Of a stretch of 64,000 bases of DNA, positions 16,776 through 24,724 are shown piece by piece. The stretch is from Mucilaginibacter sp. GTDB taxonomy: Bacteria; Bacteroidota; Bacteroidia; Sphingobacteriales; Sphingobacteriaceae. Under the pieces are notes generated by a model. That model searched no databases, was not told the DNA's origin, and saw only the letters and a list, made by a program, of their open reading frames with translations. Each line of letters begins with the position of its first letter. The stretch's first letter is position 1. Position numbers and translations under genes: made by a program. The stretch is from the NCBI RefSeq assembly GCF_025362475.1, contig NZ_JANYGH010000005.1:220727-284726 (forward strand), in the 5' to 3' direction.

Positions 16776-17824
16776 GTAAAAAAGTTTTGATTATTGAAGA
16801 TAATAACGACATCCGCGAGAACGTGGTGGAAATTCTTGAACTTGCCGGTTACCAGGTGTTTGATGCCAATAATGGAAAAAAAGGAGTCGAAATTGCGTTA
16901 AAGGAAATTCCTGACATTATTTTATGCGATATAATGATGCCCGAATTGGATGGTTACGGTGTTTTATATATGCTGAATAAGAATCCGGAAACCGCGGCTA
17001 TCCCGTTTATATTTTTAACTGCAAAAGCCGAAAGACTGGATTTAAGAAAAGGAATGGAAATGGGGGCGGATGATTATCTTACCAAACCATTTGATGATAT
17101 GGACCTCCTGAACGCCATTGAAAGCAGGCTGAAGAAAAAGGAAATCCAAAAAAACTTTTATAGCAAGTCATTAGATCGTTTAAATAACCTTATCTCCAAA
17201 AATGACGGGCTTTCTGAATTAAAAAAGATCATCCAGGATCGCAAAAGCCGTCACTTTAAAAAAAATCAGGTTATTTACTATGATGGGGACAAAGGTTCTG
17301 GCCTTTACCTTGTTATTAGCGGAAAGGTAAAAACGATTAAACTTGCAGAAGACGGACGGGAATTGATGACCGGTATTTACGCCCATGATGAATACCTGGG
17401 TATTAACGCTCTGCTGGCCAATGAGCCTTACGCAGATACAGCAACCGCTTTGGAAGATAGCGTATTGTGCCTTATCCCAAAAGATCAATTGGAGCAATTA
17501 CTTAATCTGTATCCGGAAGTTGCCCGCGAGTTTATTAAACTTTTAGCAAATGATATAAGGGATAAGGAAGATCAGCTTATGCAGCTGGCCTATCATTCAG
17601 TACGAAAAAGAATGGCAGAGGCCATGATCAGGCTATATCGCCAACAAAGCGACGGTAAAGAAGGCTTTAAAATTACGCGGGAAGACCTCGCCGCTATGGC
17701 TGGTATGGCTACGGAAACTGTTAGTCGTACTTTATCAGATTTTAAGGACGAAGGATTGATTGAAAAAAAGGGCAGCCTGATCACCATTTTGGAGCCTGAA
17801 AAGCTTGCTAAAATGAAAAACTGA
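16772..17824 (+). CDS. Response regulator fused to a CRP/FNR-type transcription factor
   Basis: A 350-residue protein that joins the roles of FixJ and FixK in one chain. Residues 1-120 are a receiver domain with acidic residues at 10-13, phospho-acceptor Asp53 (ILCDIMMPE), LTAKAE and LTKPF. Residues about 150-270 form a cNMP-binding-type beta roll (VIYYDGDKGSGLYLVISGKV). Residues 270-350 are an HTH_Crp domain whose recognition helix reads ATETVSRTL. The ExxSR pattern is that of FNR, which reads TGAT half-sites, rather than CRP. The FNR N-terminal cysteine cluster is absent, so the signal probably comes through phosphorylation by the overlapping FixL-like kinase. It is the obvious candidate for binding the TGAYnnnnRTCA operators in this window. 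Confidence 0.9.
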   Translation: MSKKVLIIEDNNDIRENVVEILELAGYQVFDANNGKKGVEIALKEIPDIILCDIMMPELDGYGVLYMLNKNPETAAIPFIFLTAKAERLDLRKGMEMGADDYLTKPFDDMDLLNAIESRLKKKEIQKNFYSKSLDRLNNLISKNDGLSELKKIIQDRKSRHFKKNQVIYYDGDKGSGLYLVISGKVKTIKLAEDGRELMTGIYAHDEYLGINALLANEPYADTATALEDSVLCLIPKDQLEQLLNLYPEVAREFIKLLANDIRDKEDQLMQLAYHSVRKRMAEAMIRLYRQQSDGKEGFKITREDLAAMAGMATETVSRTLSDFKDEGLIEKKGSLITILEPEKLAKMKN

Positions 17825-17886
17825 TATAGGTCATTTTTTTGACTGACCTGGCTCATACTATAGGGGCAATCATAACGATAACTTTG
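17822..17886 (+). promoter_or_regulatory. FNR-type operator and -7 element of the ldh-hemN unit
   Basis: TGATATAGGTCA at 17822-17833 fits TGAYnnnnRTCA; its first three bases are the stop codon of the RR-FNR gene. A perfect -7 element TAACTTTG lies at 17879-17886, 20 nt before the dehydrogenase ATG. The operator centre would then be about 62 bp upstream of the start of transcription, the classical class I activator position. Confidence 0.65.
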
Positions 17887-17905
17887 TTTTATAAAAGTAT
17901 TTTGG

Positions 17906-18937
17906 ATGAAAGCGGTAGCCTATAGTATTAAGCCTTTTGAAAAAGAATATTTGGCGAAAGCCAATCAAAAGAAGCACGACATAACACTTATTTCCAACCC
18001 CCTGGGGCCGGATACGGTTATCTATGCCGAAGGGAAGGATGCGGTAATTGTTTTTACCAATGATGATGTATCTGCAACAGTTATTGAAAAACTGGCTGCC
18101 CTGGGAGTAAAGTTTATAGTAACCAGATCGGCCGGGACAGATCATATTGATAAAGATGCAGCAGCTATTTATGGTATAAAAGTAGCCAACGTGCCATCTT
18201 ATTCCCCACAGGCAATTGCAGAACATTCCGTAGCAATGGCATTTGCCCTAAACCGGCAGGTAGTTAAGGCCGACCAGCATAGCCATGAATTTGATTTCAG
18301 AAACGATGGACTGATTGGCTTTAATTTTTCCGGAAAAGTGGTTGGACTGATTGGCTTAGGGAATACCGGGCAGGCAGCCGCATCGATATATCATGGTTTG
18401 GGATGCCAGGTAATAGGATATGATCCCTATTTTCCGAAGAATCTGCGCTATGTGAAACCTGCATCATTGGAGAATCTCCTAAGTACTGCCGATATCATTT
18501 CATTGCACATACCACTTACGCCGGATACCAAACATTTCGTCCAAAAAGCTACGCTTGATCAAATGAAAAATGGCGTGATGCTGATCAATACTTCAAGAGG
18601 TATGCTGGTTAATACCGTAGATGTGCTTAAAGCTATTGAAAGTAAAAAAATAGGCTATTTGGGGCTTGATGTATATGAGTTTGAAAAAGGTTTGTTTTTT
18701 GAAGATCATAAAAATGACCCCGTTAAAGATTCGTTATTAAAAAGTTTGATGAGCTATCCCAATGTTTTGATCACCCCTCATCAGGCCTATCTCACTAAAG
18801 AAGCCTTACAGGAAATTGCCGACCAGACCATTAAAAGCCTTGATCTTTGGCAATTGAACAAATGTGTTGGTAAAGCCTGCGCATGTGCACAGGAATGCAA
18901 AAAAAATCCAACTACAGAAAAGGTTATCCATTCTTAA
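17906..18937 (+). CDS. D-2-hydroxyacid (D-lactate) dehydrogenase with cysteine-rich tail
   Basis: A 343-residue NAD-dependent D-isomer 2-hydroxyacid dehydrogenase, most like fermentative D-lactate dehydrogenase. It has the NAD-binding GLIGLGNTGQAAA with Asp downstream, and the catalytic Arg (NTSRGMLVN), Glu (DVYEFEKG) and His (TPHQAYLT). It would reduce pyruvate to D-lactate and recycle NADH when respiration is limited. The C-terminus is unusual: after the normal end of the catalytic domain a tail holds Cys320, Cys325, Cys327 and Cys331 (KCVGKACACAQECKK), a possible metal or redox site. It is preceded by an FNR-type operator and followed after 3 nt by hemN, so both are probably induced at low oxygen. 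Confidence 0.9.
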   Translation: MKAVAYSIKPFEKEYLAKANQKKHDITLISNPLGPDTVIYAEGKDAVIVFTNDDVSATVIEKLAALGVKFIVTRSAGTDHIDKDAAAIYGIKVANVPSYSPQAIAEHSVAMAFALNRQVVKADQHSHEFDFRNDGLIGFNFSGKVVGLIGLGNTGQAAASIYHGLGCQVIGYDPYFPKNLRYVKPASLENLLSTADIISLHIPLTPDTKHFVQKATLDQMKNGVMLINTSRGMLVNTVDVLKAIESKKIGYLGLDVYEFEKGLFFEDHKNDPVKDSLLKSLMSYPNVLITPHQAYLTKEALQEIADQTIKSLDLWQLNKCVGKACACAQECKKNPTTEKVIHS

Positions 18938-18940
18938 GCT

Positions 18941-20311
18941 ATGGAAAATATTAACAAGCAATTAGCCGATAAATATAATGTGGCTGTTCCGCGCTATACC
19001 AGTTATCCTACTATGCCGTATTGGGATAGTGACACTTTTAACACTTCACTCTGGAAACAATCTGTCAAATTTTCTTTTGACGAAAGCAACACTTCATCGG
19101 GAATTAGCCTTTATATACACCTCCCTTTTTGCGAAAATCTTTGCACTTATTGCGGGTGTAACACACGTATCACAAAAAATCACCGTGTAGAAAAGCCTTA
19201 CATTGAAGCTGTTTTAAAAGAGTGGCAAATGTATTTGCAGGTATTTGAAGGTACGCCGGTGATTCGTGAAATACATCTTGGTGGTGGTACTCCAACATTT
19301 TTTAGCGCTGAAAATTTACATCAATTGGTTGATGGGCTGCTTCAAGGCGTTCACATTCATAAAGACGCTGCATTTAGTTTCGAAGCCCATCCGGCAAATA
19401 CTACTGTTGATCATTTACAAACCTTGTTTGATCTTGGTTTTCGCCGATTAAGTTTAGGAATCCAGGATTTTGATCCAAAGGTACAGTTCATTATCAACAG
19501 GAGTCAATCCTTTGAGCAAGTATTGGCAGTAACGCAACAGGCCCGAAGAATTGGCTATACATCTATTAATTATGATTTGATTTATGGGCTCCCATTGCAA
19601 ACATTAGAAGGTTTGATTAATACCATGAATATGGTTTCGGGCTTAAAGCCAGATAGGATCGCCTTTTACAGCTATGCACATGTACCATGGCTTAAGCCAG
19701 GGCAAAGGCGATTTACAGAAAATGATTTACCAAACCCGGATATGAAAAGTAAGTTACATGAAACGGGGCGAAACCAGCTCATTAGCTTTGGTTATAAGGA
19801 GATTGGTATGGATCATTTTGCTTTACCGGGAGATGAGTTATTGGAGGCCGAAACATCAGGTCATTTACATCGTAATTTTATGGGTTATACAAGCCAGCAT
19901 ACCCAATTATTGGTTGGGCTGGGGGTATCATCTATAAGCGATTCCTGGTATGCTTTTGCCCAAAATGTTAAAACAGTTGAAGAATACCTTGAACTTACAA
20001 AAAAAGGAGAGTTGCCTGTTTTTAAAGGCCATGTACTTACCAGCGAAGATCTTATTATACGCAAGCATATTTTAAATATAATGTGTAAGGGATATACTTA
20101 TTGGATCCATTATTCAGAGCCATGTAAAGCCGTTTTTGAGGGGATGGAGAAGCTTCAGTCGCTTGAAGAAGATGGTTTAATTAAACTGGACTCGTTGGGT
20201 TTAAAGGTTACACCAAAAGGAAAACGTTTCCTGCGTAATATCTGTATGTGCCTGGATGCAAGGCTGTGGGCAGATAAGCCAGCCACCCAATTATTTAGCA
20301 TGGCTGTTTAA
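18941..20311 (+). CDS. hemN: Oxygen-independent coproporphyrinogen III oxidase (radical SAM)
   Basis: A 456-residue radical SAM enzyme that converts coproporphyrinogen III to protoporphyrinogen IX without O2, for haem synthesis at low oxygen. The cluster motif is CENLCTYCGC (Cys64, Cys68, Cys71, plus the extra Cys73 typical of true HemN). GGGTPTF and the RLSLGIQDFDPKVQ stretch are also present, as is the HemN N-terminal YTSYPT segment and the C-terminal domain. These separate it from HemW-like proteins. It starts 3 nt after the dehydrogenase stop and shares its FNR-type promoter. The cbb3 oxidase encoded nearby needs much haem, which explains the context. Confidence 0.95.
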   Translation: MENINKQLADKYNVAVPRYTSYPTMPYWDSDTFNTSLWKQSVKFSFDESNTSSGISLYIHLPFCENLCTYCGCNTRITKNHRVEKPYIEAVLKEWQMYLQVFEGTPVIREIHLGGGTPTFFSAENLHQLVDGLLQGVHIHKDAAFSFEAHPANTTVDHLQTLFDLGFRRLSLGIQDFDPKVQFIINRSQSFEQVLAVTQQARRIGYTSINYDLIYGLPLQTLEGLINTMNMVSGLKPDRIAFYSYAHVPWLKPGQRRFTENDLPNPDMKSKLHETGRNQLISFGYKEIGMDHFALPGDELLEAETSGHLHRNFMGYTSQHTQLLVGLGVSSISDSWYAFAQNVKTVEEYLELTKKGELPVFKGHVLTSEDLIIRKHILNIMCKGYTYWIHYSEPCKAVFEGMEKLQSLEEDGLIKLDSLGLKVTPKGKRFLRNICMCLDARLWADKPATQLFSMAV

Positions 20312-20327
20312 TTGCTCTAACTCCCGA

Positions 20328-21062
20328 TCATTTATTAAACAAACCTTTAACGTTTCTGTAATAGCGTTTGACCGTGATCCGGAACACGTCATATATTAAA
20401 GTGTATATGAGTATGGTAACCGGTACAAAAAAAGAATAAAAGCTAAATGAGCGGAAAAGCCATGCACCACCCAACGCACCGCACATAAAGAAAAAAATAA
20501 TGGCCATGCGTAACTTTATTCTTGGCTTTAATGCGTTATTTTCTTCGGGTTTATTTTGGATAAACTGAGCCAGTTCAATGCCCAGATCGGTAAATGTGCC
20601 GGTTAGGTGCGTTGTTCTGACCACCGAACCGGATACCATAGAAACAAGTGCATTTTGTAAGCCCATTGCAAAAAGCAGGCTGCCCGCAAATATTTCCTTT
20701 GCAACTAAGCTGTGGTCATATCTATACCCCAACAGGGCTACGCTGATAAGTATAGTTGCTTCAATCAATATTGGAATTACGTATGAATATTGTTGGTTTT
20801 TGCCGATCCTGGAAACAATTAAGCTTGATATGAAAGCTCCGGCCAAAAAAAGGAACATCCAAAGTGCAACTACCCTTGCAGTTCCCCAGTTTTGCAAAGC
20901 AATCTGCTCTGCAAATAATGCAGCATGACCGGTTACATTGGTAGTTAGAACACTAAATCCCAGGAACCCTGCTGCATTAACAAAGCCTGCAGTAATACCT
21001 AACAATGATGCCAGTTTTACATTATGCTGATAGGTTCTTTTTGTTCCCAGGTGTCTTAACAT
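20328..21062 (-). CDS. YoaK family (DUF1275) membrane protein
   Basis: A 244-residue inner-membrane protein with about six hydrophobic segments. The family pattern is visible: GITAGFVNAAGFLGF and TTNVTGHAALFAEQ near the N-terminus, GLQNALVSMVSGSVVRTTHLTGTFTDLG in the middle (given in two overlapping parts, GLQNALVSMV and RTTHLTGTFTDLG). The transported substrate of YoaK proteins is unknown. It is convergent with hemN with only 16 nt between stops, and 72 nt upstream of it lies the end of the oxidase accessory operon. No FNR-type operator was found before it, so its link to the oxygen regulon is only positional. Confidence 0.85.
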   Translation of the reverse strand: MLRHLGTKRTYQHNVKLASLLGITAGFVNAAGFLGFSVLTTNVTGHAALFAEQIALQNWGTARVVALWMFLFLAGAFISSLIVSRIGKNQQYSYVIPILIEATILISVALLGYRYDHSLVAKEIFAGSLLFAMGLQNALVSMVSGSVVRTTHLTGTFTDLGIELAQFIQNKPEENNALKPRIKLRMAIIFFFMCGALGGAWLFRSFSFYSFFVPVTILIYTLIYDVFRITVKRYYRNVKGLFNK

Positions 21063-21133
21063 TCTTCAAAGTATTACCCAGTGGTATCGTGTTTAAGAAA
21101 TTAAATATCAGTTAAAATAACAGGAAACTGTGT

Positions 21134-21823
21134 TTAATGGCAGGCATTAATTCCTGAGGATTGTTTAGCCGGGCTTAAATAGGGGATATCCAAATTAAGG
21201 CCACGCAAAACAAACCAAAGCCCAAGGCAAACCATGAGATAAGGCATTCCTTTATTAATACGGCGCCTTACAGCCGGACCGATAAAGCCAGAACTGACCG
21301 TCGCCAGCAACATGAGCGGAAATGTTCCCACACCAAACCAAAACATATATTGCGCAGAAGAAAATGGCGAAGAGGTATTAACAGCCCCGGCAAGGGCCAG
21401 GTAAACAAAACCACATGGAAGAAGGCCGTTTAACATTCCAATTGCTAAATGCCCTGCTTTGTGTTTCAATGCATAATTTATTAAGCGATTAACAGGCGCT
21501 AATATTTTAGGCATTAACCGGCTTTGCATAAGTTTTATTTTAAATAACCGTGAAAACCCAGCCATTATGATAAGTATACCTGTTAATATACTCACACTTT
21601 GCTGCAGGCCAGCCAACCAAAGTTGCTTACCAATAAAACCAATAAGTAATCCTAAAAACGAATAGGTGATAACACGGCCGGCATTGTAAATAAATTTATC
21701 TGTTGCTACAAGCCACCATCGCGCATGAAATGATGGTATAGCAAATGCAAGCGGGCCACACATTCCTATGCAGTGTACACTGCCAAATAAACCAATAAAG
21801 AAAGCTACCTGGTTACTGCTCAT
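21134..21823 (-). CDS. Sulfite exporter TauE/SafE-like protein of the cbb3 cluster
   Basis: A 229-residue membrane protein with about six segments. The N-terminal GLFGSVHCIGMCGPLAFA and central GMLNGLLPCGFVYLALA cysteine motifs are typical of the SafE/DsbD-related proteins encoded at the end of cbb3 oxidase clusters, where a role in copper handling or thiol transfer during oxidase assembly is suspected. It overlaps the FixH-like gene by 4 nt (ATGA), so it is the last gene of the ccoNO-Q-P-G-H operon. TauE proteins that export sulfite belong to the same superfamily, but the location argues for an assembly role. Confidence 0.85.
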   Translation of the reverse strand: MSSNQVAFFIGLFGSVHCIGMCGPLAFAIPSFHARWWLVATDKFIYNAGRVITYSFLGLLIGFIGKQLWLAGLQQSVSILTGILIIMAGFSRLFKIKLMQSRLMPKILAPVNRLINYALKHKAGHLAIGMLNGLLPCGFVYLALAGAVNTSSPFSSAQYMFWFGVGTFPLMLLATVSSGFIGPAVRRRINKGMPYLMVCLGLWFVLRGLNLDIPYLSPAKQSSGINACH

Positions 21824-22242
21824 TTTATATCTACTTCCTGTTCGTATAAATAGGCTTTTTTATTACTTTGCCATTCCAATACTACCCTCCACCTGCCTTC
21901 TGTTAAGGCCCTGGCCGATATTTGTGTTACCAGGCCAGTATCAGTATTTAATTGAAATGTTTTATCTAGGGCCTCACTTGATGGCCTTATAAATTTAATA
22001 TTCCCTTTGGCTGGTTCTGCAAAAGTGACGCTTACTTGCTTTTCGATAATGCTTATTAGCGGTCGGGCATGATCCTTTACCACTTGCTTTTCCTTATCAA
22101 AATCTTTATCAAAGTTTAAGCCTTTTTCATAATAATGATGGTCGTATTCGTCGGCCGGTAAAGCAAACATCTTTACGCACATTAATATAATAAACAGCAT
22201 AAATAAACCCATGCCTATAATAATTCCTTTTCCCCAATTCAT
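21820..22242 (-). CDS. ccoH: CcoH/FixH family cbb3 oxidase assembly protein
   Basis: A 140-residue protein with one N-terminal membrane helix (GIIIGMGLFMLFIILMCVKMF) and a periplasmic beta-rich domain. Near the helix it has the family DHHYYEKGLNFDKDFDKEKQ stretch and ends with GRWRVVLEWQ and YLYEQEV strands. FixH/CcoH proteins are needed for stable assembly of the cbb3 complex. It lies 3 nt after ccoG and overlaps the SafE-like gene. Confidence 0.9.
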   Translation of the reverse strand: MNWGKGIIIGMGLFMLFIILMCVKMFALPADEYDHHYYEKGLNFDKDFDKEKQVVKDHARPLISIIEKQVSVTFAEPAKGNIKFIRPSSEALDKTFQLNTDTGLVTQISARALTEGRWRVVLEWQSNKKAYLYEQEVDIK

Positions 22243-22245
22243 AAT

Positions 22246-23619
22246 TTAATCATTTAATGGCCCAACAAATGTGGTGCTTACTGTTTTAATTACTTTTTTA
22301 TTCACTACCAGGTTTATTTTAATATCCGTTTTTGGAGCGTGAATCTGCCGGGAAGGTACCAGGAGGAAAAAAACAGTTTTTACAGATCCGCCGGCGGCAA
22401 CCTTGCCCGGTGCCTGGATATATCTTATCCCGATGGCCGGGTCGGCGGTTTGGAGCGTGATGTTCTTGTCCAGGTTTGATTTATTGATGATCTCGGCGTT
22501 ATAAATATTACTGATAAAACCTCCCTTTTGCTCCTGGTACAGCATGCCGGCGCTGCGCATAACAGTAATATCCATATCTCCACGACTGAAAATAAAATAA
22601 CTGAGCACGGTGATCAAAACAACGATGATACCGCTATAGCCAGCCATTCTACCTGTAAAAGATGGTTTTTGCTGTTTATGGATCATGTTTTCTGAGTAAA
22701 AACCGATGAGGTTAAGCGGCTTATGAATTTTTTCCATTACCTCGTTACACACATCGATACAGGCCGTACAGTTAATACACTCCATTTGTGTTCCCTGCCT
22801 TATATCTATCCCTGTGGGGCAAACAGACACACATAAACCACAATCCACACAGTCGCCTTTAGTATTAACAGGTTCAATAGTTCTGGATAATTTACCGCGT
22901 GGTTCGCCACGTACTTCGTCATAAGCAACAACAAGGGTGTCCTGGTCAAGTAATACTCCCTGAAGCCGTCCGTAAGGGCATATTACAGTGCAAACCAGCT
23001 CGCGTACCTGGCTATATACCAGGTAAAAAACAACGGTAAATATCCAGATGCTTAAAAATCCCGACCAATGCAGTTCAACAGGCTCTCTGATGATCTTGAA
23101 CAATGTTTGGCTGCCAACCAGATAGGCCAGGAAAGTATTTGCAATAAGGAATGAAAAAATAACAAACAGGAGGTGTTTGGCTGTCTTTTTCCATATTTTT
23201 TCCTTGTTCCAGGGACCGGCATCTAACTTTTTTTGTTTGTTTGCATCGCCTTCTATCCAAACCTCTATTTTTCTGAAAAACATTTCCATAAAAATAGTTT
23301 GCGGACAGATCCAGCCACAAAAAATACGGCCGAAAGCGATTGTAAATAAAACAACACAAACTACAAAAACAAGGGTAGCCAATACAAACAGGAAGATATC
23401 CTGGGGCCAGAAAACCTGCCCCAGGATTACAAATTGCCTGTCGATAAAGTTTAGCATCAATAAAGGCTGCCCCTTTATTCTGATTAACGGACCTGTGAAA
23501 AACAGTATTAAGTATGCATAGCTAATCCATGAACGCCATTTATATAATTTACCTTTCCGTATCAGCGGATATATCCATTTACGCTTCTCTGTTTCTTTCC
23601 CTTCCAGTAATCCGTCCAT
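22246..23619 (-). CDS. ccoG: Cytochrome c oxidase accessory protein CcoG (FixG/RdxA)
   Basis: A 457-residue membrane ferredoxin involved in copper delivery to the cbb3 oxidase; the CcoG family has been linked to Cu(II) reduction. About five membrane segments in the first 330 residues are interrupted by two 4Fe-4S motifs, CVDCGLCVSVCP and CINCTACIDVC, plus the earlier FCGWICPQTIF and CTVICPYGRLQG cysteines. An Ig-like FixG C-terminal domain (about 350-457) follows the last helix. It starts 10 nt after ccoP. No residues appear to be missing. Confidence 0.95.
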   Translation of the reverse strand: MDGLLEGKETEKRKWIYPLIRKGKLYKWRSWISYAYLILFFTGPLIRIKGQPLLMLNFIDRQFVILGQVFWPQDIFLFVLATLVFVVCVVLFTIAFGRIFCGWICPQTIFMEMFFRKIEVWIEGDANKQKKLDAGPWNKEKIWKKTAKHLLFVIFSFLIANTFLAYLVGSQTLFKIIREPVELHWSGFLSIWIFTVVFYLVYSQVRELVCTVICPYGRLQGVLLDQDTLVVAYDEVRGEPRGKLSRTIEPVNTKGDCVDCGLCVSVCPTGIDIRQGTQMECINCTACIDVCNEVMEKIHKPLNLIGFYSENMIHKQQKPSFTGRMAGYSGIIVVLITVLSYFIFSRGDMDITVMRSAGMLYQEQKGGFISNIYNAEIINKSNLDKNITLQTADPAIGIRYIQAPGKVAAGGSVKTVFFLLVPSRQIHAPKTDIKINLVVNKKVIKTVSTTFVGPLND

Positions 23620-23629
23620 GATCTGTATT

Positions 23630-24529
23630 TTAATTGTTAGATGCTAATTTGTTATCCGCATCTGATTCTTTAGTTCCCTGGGGTTCTTTAGCCCCAGCAG
23701 GCTTCGTTCCGTGTATAGATTTTATATAGTTAGCCACGTCGGATATCTGTTTGGGTGATAGTTGCTTTTCCCAGGTTGGCATGCCTTTTGCCAATACGCC
23801 ATACTTAATTGTTTTAAACAAATCGTTTATTTTGCCGCCATGCAGCCAATAATCATCTGTAAGGTTTGGCCCAACACTGCCCTGCGCGTGGTCGCCATGG
23901 CAAGGTGCGCAAGTTGATTTAAAAATAGTTTGCCCAGACGCTATCACCGCGGGATCATGTACCAGTTTTACAGTGTTTTCGTCAACCCGGTTAGCAGCTT
24001 TGCTTAAAAATACCTTCTTTTCTATATCAGCCTGTACCATTTCTGTTTTATATTCTGCATATTGTAACTGCCCTGTTTTAAAAACATGGTAATTAAGCAA
24101 GTAGGCAACGCCAAAAACGATAGAGCCGTAAAACAAGTACATGAACCAGCCGGGTATTGGGTTATCCAATTCCTGTATGCCATCATAATCATGCGCTATC
24201 AGTATCTCATTTTCTTGTTCCATCGGCCTTAGGGAAAGCAGTTTTTGCCAAACCTCGGCTTTGGGTTTCTTTTCTTTTTTTGCAGGTTTCATTTCTGCAA
24301 TGATTTGCTCTTCGGTATAGCCCTCATATTTAAAAATGATCCTGGTTAAAACTTTAAAAGTTTTCAGTAAAATCAACATAACTATGAGGAATAAAAGAAG
24401 CATAGTTACGATAGCCCCATAGCCGATGTAATTCATTATATCGGTAGGAATCAGGCTATCGCTTGCCGCCATAGCCGGTTGCATAAGCAATATTAAGGCT
24501 GAGGATATGATGATCCGGTGAAATTTCAT
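23630..24529 (-). CDS. ccoP: cbb3-type cytochrome c oxidase subunit CcoP, mono-haem form
   Basis: A 299-residue membrane cytochrome. It has an N-terminal signal or first helix, a second helix (GAIVTMLLLFLIVMLILL), the CcoP N-terminal region with NPIPGWFMYLFYGSIVFGVAY, and one C-terminal cytochrome c domain with CAPCH (Cys207, Cys210, His211), VGPNLTDDYW and KGMPTWEKQLS for the axial Met. Proteobacterial CcoP has two haem motifs; only one is present here, as in other Bacteroidota. The C-terminal 25 residues are a low-complexity tail. It overlaps ccoQ by 4 nt. Confidence 0.93.
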   Translation of the reverse strand: MKFHRIIISSALILLMQPAMAASDSLIPTDIMNYIGYGAIVTMLLLFLIVMLILLKTFKVLTRIIFKYEGYTEEQIIAEMKPAKKEKKPKAEVWQKLLSLRPMEQENEILIAHDYDGIQELDNPIPGWFMYLFYGSIVFGVAYLLNYHVFKTGQLQYAEYKTEMVQADIEKKVFLSKAANRVDENTVKLVHDPAVIASGQTIFKSTCAPCHGDHAQGSVGPNLTDDYWLHGGKINDLFKTIKYGVLAKGMPTWEKQLSPKQISDVANYIKSIHGTKPAGAKEPQGTKESDADNKLASNN

Positions 24530-24717
24530 GATTGGTAAGGTTGTTGTAAATCGGTTAAACTATCTTGTAGCGGTAAATCACTCATATGATCTACATGCGG
24601 TTTGCGAATACGGATAAGCATAACCGTTACTACAATAAAAAACACAAAGAATATCCCCAAAGAGAAAAGCAGGTAAGCCTGGTTTGCGTTAATGTTTTCT
24701 GTGAATTGCTTAAACAT
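24526..24717 (-). CDS. ccoQ: cbb3-type cytochrome oxidase small subunit CcoQ-like
   Basis: A 63-residue single-helix protein starting at the ATG at 24717 (MFKQFTENINANQAYLLF); the longer reading from 24783 would run into ccoNO and is rejected. One membrane helix (LGIFFVFFIVVTVMLIRI) is followed by a short polar tail. It sits between ccoNO (8 nt away) and ccoP (4-nt overlap), the normal place for CcoQ. Sequence similarity of such small subunits is weak, so the call depends on position and topology. Confidence 0.8.
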   Translation of the reverse strand: MFKQFTENINANQAYLLFSLGIFFVFFIVVTVMLIRIRKPHVDHMSDLPLQDSLTDLQQPYQS

Positions 24718-24724
24718 GATGTAA

